DNA from: Fomes fomentarius
Lineage: Eukaryota > Basidiomycota > Agaricomycetes > Polyporales > Polyporaceae
NCBI GenBank assembly: GCA_022606135.1
Contig: JABYQN010000007.1
Coordinates: 2,170,001-2,234,000 of the forward strand
Reading direction: 5' to 3'
Length of the DNA: 64,000 nt
The translations under genes were made by a program, and so were the position numbers. Numbering within the stretch: position 1 is the stretch's first letter; every line of letters starts with the position of its first letter. Of the stretch, positions 56,509 to 64,000 are shown piece by piece. Below the pieces are notes generated by a model. It did not search any database and had not been told where the DNA came from. It worked only from the letters and a program-made list of their open reading frames with translations.

Positions 56509-57926
56509 CTATTCTTCGATGTCCTCCATCTCCACGTCTCCTGTTTCGTCCGTCCCCTGGCTCTCGTCCCCAGAGCCCGTTTCTTCGCCGTCTGAGCTCA
56601 TGTCCTCATCGTCATCGTCACCATCGTCCATGAGGCATAAGACGCATTTCAGGTTTCCGCCCTGCCGTATATACTCGCTCAGAAAACCCCGGAACCTTGC
56701 CTCGATATGCTCTTCCGTGACCATGTGATAGCACACATCGGTCATGTTGGCCTCTATCTTGAGCTGAACCGCGCCTGGGTTGTCCCGGAGCAGAGGCGTA
56801 ACGGCATTATCCAGGTCCATTCGGGACATGCATTCAAAGATGGTGGTGTAGCTGCTATCGGAGAAGCTGATGATGATGTTCTTGGGGCAGTTGAGACTGA
56901 CGGCGGCAAGAGCTCTGGATATCCATGCCACATGGTGATCGTGCCGATGGATGGTAAGACGGAGTTGCTCAAGTCGCGGGTAATGTGACATAGCTGAGAC
57001 ACGGTGAGCCTCTTCCAGCTAAATCGACAGTGGTTGAGATCATGATAGTCACCAGTATAGATCCCATTGTCTCCCCTAAAAGGCCAAATCTCCAGCTTCT
57101 TCAGGGCACGCGCAACTTGAAAGAGCGACAAAACGAAATCGAGGTCTTCGGATTTTATGTGAATTATCTGTCAAACGTTCCATGCGTGAGGTTTGCTAGA
57201 TAGGACTCGAAGAATCTGGAGTGTAGTTGCCTTAACCGCGGTCAAATTGGTGCAACACCCGGGGAAACCCTGCGGATCTAATTTGCGTGCGTTCCAGTAA
57301 TCACTTTCGAAACAAAGCTGGTCCAATATAATCTTCCTCAGGTTTGGGGAGCACCAAACGATGGGGTACATGTGCTCGTGAGAGACACAGTAGAAGTTGT
57401 CGAGTTGGAGGGTTGCGAGGGTGGGTTGACGCACGATCGCCTCTATCAGAGCTTGGAACGCGGTGGGCGCCCCTGCGTAATCGTGTCCGAAGGTTGCCTC
57501 CTTGATTGCGGATAGCCTTCCCGCTAGGTGTGCTGGAAACGGTATGTTGATGTCGTCGGGTTCCTCGCCCATATCTTCGTTGGACCATCCCAAGGCGATG
57601 ATGAGGAAAACGCAAAGCCTTTCGACGAGCGCCCCTATCTCCGGACTCCCTTCAAGCGTCTTAGCAAAGCGTTCAAGGGCAATCCGCGTGGACAGAAAGA
57701 CGTGCTTGTAGAGGTGTCTCTTAGCGCCACTTGTGCACACCCGAGATAGAAGAGCGAGGGCCGAGAGGGTCTTGTAAGCCTCCTTGATGAGGGCGACATT
57801 CTCGACGCTGAAGAAAAACCAGGGGTACGGATAAAGGGGTTCGGCGGTATAGTCAATAATCGTGCACCAGATATCCCTGTATTTGTCCATGTCCATTCGG
57901 ACAACAGGACAGGGCACCGAGTTCAT
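56509..57926 (-). CDS. F-box-like protein 3
   Basis: Three exons (57926-57207, 57167-57053, 56993-56509) give 439 residues. The 39-nt first intron is short and has a weak GTCCTA donor; the second (59 nt, GTGACT...TCTCAG) joins in phase and resolves the overlap of two frames. The N-terminus (MDKYRDIWCTIIDYTAEPLY, then LSALALLSRVCTSGAKRHLY) is the diverged F-box of mushroom proteins, and leucine-rich segments follow (QPTLATLQLDNFYCVSHEHM, LRKIILDQLCFESDYW, PRLEQLRLTIHRHDHHVAWI). The C-terminus is strongly acidic (DDGDDDDEDMSSDGEE). Function unknown. Confidence 0.75.
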
Positions 57927-58918
57927 AGGAAGACTAGGGCTGTGCGTGAGTGTATCCCATATACAAAGTGGATGAGGGGCTTACTCAAAAGAAGTACTTG
58001 AAACGAAGATAGCTAGTGAGGGGGAAGGGTGACAGAGTTGCCAGCAAAGAGGGCAAGTAGTAGGCTTGATATAGGGCGACGTGTGAGCACCGATGGCTGA
58101 TCAGTGGCAACAAACCAAGTGGCGACAAAGGGCTGCCTGGTGCCGCAGAGTATTGGCTGCCGGGTACGTACCGCCTGTCGTCATAGAGACTTTGGAATAT
58201 GATCCACATTGAGTGGCGAAGTTCTCCGGAGGGAGTCTGTTACAAGGCGACTGATCAGTTATGGGAAATCGTGAAAAAACAATGACACGGAGAGATAATC
58301 CTGGATGAATGCATGGTACCTGGTTACTATGCTACATCATTTCTATGTGCTGTTGTAGTTCATATGAGCCATAAGCTCGTCGACGATCGCACAGCTCCCC
58401 TCAGTGCTCATGCCCAAACTCGGAACAAGCGCGGGGTCGCTCCTTTGTTGTGAATAACAAATACACCCCTCCCGATTCATCGAGGTTTCCTGAGCTGAAA
58501 AAAAAAACGACTTGAGTATTTGCACCGCATCAGAGGATGCCACAGATGTATACTAAAAATGAGGACGGGCTGAGATTCCATGTCGCGGTTTCGTATAACC
58601 GGTGTTGTGAAGGGAGAATGTGCTGTAGGATGCTCGAGTACAATCTACAACGTCACAAGTTCCGCCGTTCTTCTGTACGTCATTTGAGTGACAATAGCAC
58701 GGGGCACGACTCGGACCCGAGTCGGACGTCGTAGAATTGAGTGAGTTGAAGTTGATTGGCGCTGCGTTGCTTACAACTGTTAGGTTGAGAAGGCGAAAGC
58801 TTCCCGATGCATCTCTGGCGCCAATCTTTTCAGACCTCGGACTCGGAACGGTTTGAGTCTTTCTGCTGTTCTACACATAGCATCCCTGGGTCGAACATCA
58901 ACTGGCAGTGAAATCGTG
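57927..58918. other. Divergent intergenic region
   Basis: About 990 bp between the starts of F-box-like gene 3 and the CDC43-like gene. Short frames on both strands show no family features. Confidence 0.4.
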
Positions 58919-60445
58919 ATGTCTATTCTATCTAGGAGCGGGCATGCTTCGCATGCTCGGAGGTGCCTCATTGGCATCCCCTTTAGCCAAGTGGAAGTCG
59001 ACTCGTCGAGGTGCGGAAACCAACTCCTTTCTAAACGATTCCCTTTATCGATCTCAGTTGCATCACGCCCGTATACTCAGATAACTTACGCCTTCATCAG
59101 GATCGCATTGGCTTTCTATTGTCTAGGAACCCTAGATATCCTAGGAACTATGAACTCTCAATCTAGCGAACTGGATCGTGAGACGTGGAAAGACTGGCTG
59201 TGGGAACAGTATATTTGTTGGCAAATGAACTCTCCCATAGCGAAAAAGTTGCGCTGATCTGCCGGATTTGTATAGCCGGTGACTACGGCACAGGATTTCG
59301 ACCCAGTCCGTACAGTACCCCCGAAGATTCCAAGGTACGACGAGGCCTCCTCTTCCGCTCACTTTCCAACACGACCCACAGGGGCAACCATGCGAATATG
59401 ACACACCACATCTAGTCATGACATATACAGCCCTACTGTGCCTCGCCATTCTACGTGACGACTTTTCCAAGCTTGATCGTTCAGGTGTGCTACGCTTCTT
59501 GCGTGCATGCCAGCAGGACGACGGGAGGTCAGGCATATCATACGCTCTCTCTAACCGCACTCACCACCTCTACTTATAAGTTTTGCCGCACTTCCTACCG
59601 GTGGGGAGTCCGATCTCAGGATGCTCTACTGTGCCTTCGTAATCAGCAGTTTTCTTGATGATTGGTCTGGCATCGACCTCGACCGTGCTATCGCCTACAT
59701 CCAGAGGTGCTATGTCAGCCATTCGTGTTCCATCTAGCGAAGCGAATGCTTATACTCAAATTACGCAGAGCTACGAAGGTGGATACGGGCAGACCCCATA
59801 TGGGGAGGCTCTAGGTGATTATTGTGCGACCTATCAAGCGATAAAATCTGACTCGCTTGTACATAGGCGGAACATCGTACTGCGCGATTGCGGCGCTATA
59901 CATGGCACCTGACACTCCTACATCCCCGCGATCTGATCGTCTCTCTGGTACTCAGCGTGCACGCACGATCCGCTGGTTGGCTCAGAACCAGACCGAATCG
60001 GGCGGGTTCTGCGGGAGGACATGTAAACTCGCCGATGCATGTTACTGCTTTTGGTGTGGAGCCGCCCTGAGCGTAAGTCGATTATACTCTGTCTACCAGG
60101 CCTTTCTCACGTCATGTCAAGATTCTGGGAGCAGGCGACCTCGTAGACGAACACGCCGTGGCGAGTTTTCTCGCACAGTGTCAATTCAAATACGGCGGGC
60201 TTGCGAAGGCTCCCGGAGAGAAACCTGGTGAGCTGTACTGCTGCCTATAGCACCGATTTCTCTACTCATCGGGCTTTCCAGATCCATACCATACATATCT
60301 CTCGCTCGCAATCCTCGCAATCCTACCATCGAAGAAGCAGGAAGACCCAAGCTGGAAACTACCCCGCCTGAACGCACTGTGGAATGCTACTGAAGAGACA
60401 GCGCAGTGGGCGAAGGAACATATACCCAGCAAGGGCCCATTGTAA
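58919..60445 (+). CDS. CDC43: Geranylgeranyltransferase type I beta subunit
   Basis: This is the catalytic beta subunit that, with the shared alpha subunit, attaches geranylgeranyl to CaaL proteins such as Rho GTPases. Nine exons (ends at 59010, about 59216, 59334, 59527, 59713, 59814, 60072, 60227 and 60445) give about 355 residues. Family marks in order: GHASHARRCLIGIPFSQVEV, ALAFYCLGTLDILGTMNSQS, TGFRPSPYSTPEDSK, LVMTYTALLCLAILRDDFSK, LRACQQDDGSFAALPTGGES, SYEGGYGQTPYGEALGGTSY, GGFCGRTCKLADACYCFWCG, FKYGGLAKAPGEKPDPYHTY. The zinc-binding D-x-C and the later His are present. The donor of exon 2 (GTTGGC) is weak but the only one that keeps frame. GGF-C-GRT-C-K is an uncommon variant of the usual GGF-Q-GR-x-N-K. 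Intact. Confidence 0.9.
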
Positions 60446-60665
60446 GTACGATATTTTGCATTCTCGTCGACCATCGCACGACTGACGCACGACAGGTAAA
60501 AGGAAGTAAATGTTTTATGTATATTCTACCTCGTGAAAGGATCGCGCTATCGTATAACATACCATGGGCGTACTCAGACAATGGAGGTACAACTGGCATG
60601 TTGTAGGTGGGTCCGTGATACAAATTGCCAGAATGGCGCTACAGTGAAGGGGTATGAGATACTGG

Positions 60666-61936
60666 TCATCGGTGAGTGGCCCGTGCCACTTGATTGGACT
60701 TTGATGAAGCGGGGCTCGACCAAGTGCTTGACCAGCTAGCAGAACCACTGGCAAACGAAGAAGGGGATAGTGGGCTAGATATGTCACTCGTTGAACACAC
60801 AATATCCTGTTGCACGGAGGTCTCCATTGAGGGAGAGAAGTCCTGCGGCTCCTCTATCAAGATGTGAACGCTCAGCCAAAGGGAGCTTACCTACATCGTC
60901 ATGCACCACGAGCTCCTCTGCGTCGAAAGGTTCGCCACTGTAGCTGGTGGAGACACGTTGGAGGTTGTTGCGGAACGGGGGCATGTACGCGTTGCGCATA
61001 CTCGCATCACAGAAAGATAGCAAGAGTCGCGCCGCGCGCCCCTGCTCGATCGCCTTCATGTCCTTCATGAGTAGGTCCAGGGCCTTCCTTACAAAGTACG
61101 CTGGAACCAGCGCTTCCTGGAACAGCTTTCCTATGAAGGCGACTGTGGTCATTGCGGCCCAGTACGCAGCTTCAAATGGCTGGTGTACGCCTGAAGACAG
61201 CCCGTGCTTTCCCTGTGCATACAGATGTGAGTGGGAGCTGTCGTGATCATATGTATAAACTCACTGTTGGCTGCCACCACGCCGCGAATTCGTCCCACAC
61301 ACACCGCTTCAGGAGTTCCCTGAAGACCTTCGCATGCAGGGGTCTGTCGCAATCTGTCTCGAAACAACCGAACAAGATCTTCGCAATACGTGCGACGTTA
61401 CCGCACACATCTTCGTCATTTGTTTGCTCGACCATGCACTCGACACACGTCCAGGCCAGTGCGAGTAACGGGAGCCCGCCATCTGATGCCCAATCGTCCT
61501 CCTCCGTCACGATACTGTGAGCACTGCTTTCCTGGAACGCTCTATCGCTCGGTCGGACGATTGGTCGAAACAAGCTCGTCCACTTGAACTTCCACGGCAA
61601 CCCGGTTGATGTCGCGTGCAATCGTCTGGCAAGCGGGGCGAACTTGCTCAAGTGCATCCAACCTTCGGTATACTCGACCGCGAGCAGCGATTTGCTCTTG
61701 TACGCGTATTCTAGTGCGGCGTTGTGCGTCCACTCGGTCAACCACGCCTCGAACGCTATGGAGTCCCAGGTTTCCTCGTCATAGAGGTCGAACCGAGAAA
61801 GCCCATGGACCTTCAGCATGATGCTCGTCGAGTCCGGGTTGTGCCTCGACTCCAGGGGTTGGCTCGCCACACTCTGGCGTCGACCGGTGCCAGAGTCGTT
61901 CGAGGCGTAGTATTGGGGTGTCGTTCGAGACGCCAT
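60666..61936 (-). CDS. Unrecognised protein with MIF4G-like C-terminal segment, copy 1
   Basis: Three exons (61936-61265, 61212-60891, 60853-60666) give 394 residues; the last intron is only 37 nt. The start MASRTTPQYYASNDSGTG lies about 190 bp downstream of a minus-strand TATAAA near 62128. The N-terminal half has FDLYDEETWDSIAFEAWLTE, LPWKFKWTSLFRPIVR and RIAKILFGCFETDC, then VFRELLKRCVWDEFAAWW. After the first intron comes AAMTTVAFIGKLFQEALVPA, then LDLLMKDMKAIEQGRAARLL, which has the look of a MIF4G repeat (the eIF4G pattern RFIGELF-x-L). The tail is Ser-rich. The same layout is repeated in the gene at the right edge. The overall family is not one I can name. Confidence 0.7.
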
Positions 61937-62629
61937 CGGGGGATGCTGTGGTTGGGGTGGTGGTTTCAGCTGTGAGTAGAATCTTGGGCCTCGAGCGAGC
62001 GAGCACACGATTGGGATCGCCGACCGGAATTGAGGAGCGGCGCAGGTGGTTGTCTGAGAGTAACTCTCGTGCATGTCCGAGGCTGGAGAATAGGCGGAGC
62101 GGCTGGTGGCGAGCAGTGGCAAGGTTATAAAGGGTTGTTTGACGGGGTTGGTTTTGCCGCAAGGGAAGAGCGAAACAAAAGCAATGAGGAATCCATCATG
62201 ACTGAGGCAGTACAAAGCGAGGGCGGCGAGGTTGAAAAAGAAGGGGCGTTGTGGCCTGCGCGTCTGCTATGCCACGTTTTCAACGGTGATGCCACGCAAT
62301 CAGGCTGCGACTCTCAACACTACAGGCCGCCTATCCCCGTTCACGACACAATCAGACAGTAATCCGTCTTGCGGGCAAAGGTATACTCTCGTGCCCGAGA
62401 CCTTGAAGCGTAAGTCGCTCACAGCTTAGTAGTATCATCAAACATACATCTAATACAGCATGACCGTTCATCTCAGGCTTCGCAGCATGCCCCCGCTTCG
62501 TACGTTGTCTTGTTTTGAAATTGGACTCACACAGCCGAGAAAACATTGCAAATACCTCCAGCAACCACTGGCAAGGGACCGGCGTAGAAGGATTGACTGT
62601 CGAGGATGAGTGGTTGCCAAGAACAATAC
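61937..62629. other. Upstream region of MIF4G-like gene 1
   Basis: About 690 bp. A TATAAA on the minus strand near 62128 fits the gene at 61936. The alternative upstream ATG at 62215 lies before this box and is therefore not chosen. Nothing else recognised. Confidence 0.45.
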
Positions 62630-63350
62630 CACACTTTCTACGCGATCATCGATTTCAGATCTGCAAACGGGCGACCCACAAAAGGGTACCAACGTACAGG
62701 AGCTGCCTCTTGCACCTGTAGACTTGAAAGAACTTGGCGCCTGGAGTATCGCACTCGGTCACATTCATCTCTTAACATGCCATTCGGCATGCCGCATCAC
62801 CATAGTGGCCACTATCGGCACGCTTACTCTTGCGCTTGAATATTGAGAGGTCAGCTCAAGCACTACTTGACCAGTCCACTTTACTCTGCAGCAACGCACT
62901 CTCACTACAGACATTGATCCTGTCACTCATATTCATGAAACGATACCTCGACTCCGACTTGCAGCCGATTCGCGTGTGGCCCTTTACTTCGTCTCCCAAT
63001 TCGCTTCCAGTTTTGCGACGCAGGCTCGTGAATGACTCCTCTTCAGGTCATAAGCTTAAGCTCCCACTCTGAGCGAAAGTAGAACTACAGGCGTGGCGAT
63101 TGATCCTCTTCGGAATTGGAGTCGGCGGGATCATAGTGAAACTGATCACTGAGTATATACCTTTCTGAATGGTTCTCCAAGCGTGGACGTCTGACGGGCG
63201 GCATCATCTTCTCCTGAACAGACGTCGACGACTTCGTGTTCCCATTGTGATCGACAGCCTACTCGGAGAGGTTAGGCTGCACTGAGTGTGGCGCGCATCT
63301 GTGTTTACGACGTCGCTAAGCAGCAACTCAGCCTGTGCTCTATACGGTAT
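62630..63350 (+). pseudogene. Decayed copy of the monocarboxylate-type MFS transporter
   Basis: Matches the gene at 36031-37867 piece by piece in changing frames: TTLSTRSSISDLQTGDPQKG and TNVQELPLAPVD (gene: SARSSMAAL...DPQDGTNVQELPPVD); ITIVATIGTLTLALEY then stop (gene: VTIAAIGTVALALEY); ILSLIFMKRYL and, one frame away, VALYFVSQFASSFATQ (gene: LALYFSSLFASSFATQ); WRLILFGIGVGGI (gene: WQLILLQGVGVGLGG); LSEWFSKRGRLTGGIIFS (gene: LPEWFSERRGLAGGIIFS) followed by stops. An intron position is kept, with its GT donor changed to GC, so this was a DNA-level duplication and not a retrocopy. The segment encoding helices 1-2 is missing or unrecognisable. Confidence 0.85.
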
Positions 63351-63418
63351 TTAACATGCGTGCTTGAGGAGTCCATTTGATTGCTCTTTGCACCGACGTT
63401 TTAACTAGTATATTTCTA

Positions 63419-64000
63419 TTACCCCGCCACCGAATGGCATGGCTCAAGAGTGTCTACGGTTTGTATTACATGAATTATGAAGATTGGAGGGACCATCTTT
63501 TCTTTGAACAGCATTCCGATGAAACGAGTGATCGCAAGGCAGCCAGTGGGAGACACCGGAGGGAACCCATATTTCCGCGAAACCACTGCCTGTGCTCGTA
63601 TACAGTAAGCCGGGAATTGAACGCATATTCTGGACCGGATGTCAACGTACCACCTCGCACCTGGCTTCAAACTCCTCCCATACACATCGCTGCAGGAGCG
63701 CCACAAATGCTCTCGCGCAGACGACGCTTTCACGCTCCTTCAGCGCCCCGAAGAGATCTTTGGCAAGCCTACAGACCGTGTAGCTGTCGTTCTTGTCCCT
63801 CTTGACTGCTTGCTCAACACATGTCCGAGCGAGAGCAAATAGTTCCTGTCCACAATCACGGACCCAGCTGTCTTGAGTGTAGATGATCTCACGTGCAATA
63901 TGCTCCTGCGCCACGCGGTCCCTCATCACCAGGTACTTGCGCACTAAGCTTGTCCATTTGAACTGCCACGGCATGCCTCGGTCAAGCTCACTGACAGGCG
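63419..64000 (-). CDS. MIF4G-like protein, copy 2 (5' part beyond right edge)
   Basis: The frame entering from the right edge reads MPWQFKWTSLVRKYLVMRD, ALARTCVEQAVKRDKNDSY, VCRLAKDLFGALKERESVV and ALLQRCVWEEFEARCE, parallel to copy 1 (LPWKFKWTSLFR, RIAKILFGCFE, LLKRCVWDEF). After an intron (GTGGTACG...GAGCACAG) comes GCLAITRFIGMLFKEKMVPP, the same MIF4G-like segment. The frame stops at 63419, earlier than in copy 1; a further intron from GTAGAC would extend it slightly. The 5' end is outside the window. It sits in tandem with copy 1, separated by the MFS pseudogene. Confidence 0.65.

Noticed and set aside
1..64000. Transposons, LTRs, CRISPR arrays, rRNA, telomeric repeats
   Set aside because: No transposase, integrase or reverse-transcriptase motifs, no long terminal repeats, no spaced short repeats and no rRNA-like segment were recognised; CRISPR would not be expected in a fungus.

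Overview
The window reads as nuclear DNA of a filamentous basidiomycete, most likely a mushroom-forming Agaricomycete. Genes carry many short introns (about 37-80 nt, GT-AG, with CTNAC-like branch sites) and exons down to 16 nt. The families present are typical of that class: FunK1 kinase, F-box proteins with diverged C-termini, HET-domain proteins, MYND zinc fingers and M64 peptidases. No bacterial, organellar or viral genes were seen. Species cannot be told from the sequence.

Left part (1-42 kb) is gene-dense. In order: an unrecognised Ser-rich protein running off the left edge (-); the septation-initiation kinase SepH/Cdc7 (-); a MYND protein (+); two tandem HET-domain paralogues (-); a 12-exon MFS transporter (+); a second MYND protein (+); a ribosome-biogenesis L1-domain protein of the Cic1/Utp30 type (-); two tandem secreted M64 metallopeptidases (+); a small orphan protein (+); a FunK1 kinase (+); a pseudogene fragment; a phosphatidylserine-decarboxylase-family enzyme (-); a monocarboxylate-type MFS transporter (-); and two divergent F-box-like genes.

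Right part (42-64 kb) is gene-poor up to about 56 kb. It holds only one recognisable conventional gene, a PIG3-type quinone oxidoreductase, but it also holds three tiny genes (38-50 codons) that encode what appears to be an undescribed family of Ser/Thr/Pro-rich peptides. All three end in a shared C-terminal block, Q-x(2,3)-I-R-x2-A-x(3,4)-P-V-F-F-stop. Each starts at the first ATG after a TATA box and a pyrimidine-rich leader. After that come an F-box-like gene, an intact CDC43-type geranylgeranyltransferase I beta subunit, a decayed copy of the 36-38 kb MFS transporter, and two tandem genes with a MIF4G-like C-terminal segment, the last running off the right edge.

Duplication is the theme of the window: HET, MYND, M64, MFS (gene plus pseudogene), MIF4G-like and the tiny peptides all occur in two or three copies. 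Two otherwise intact genes (second M64, PSD-like) each lack one C in a C-run, which fits sequence error as well as real decay. Exon coordinates were worked out by hand from splice consensus, frame and family knowledge; no search was run.
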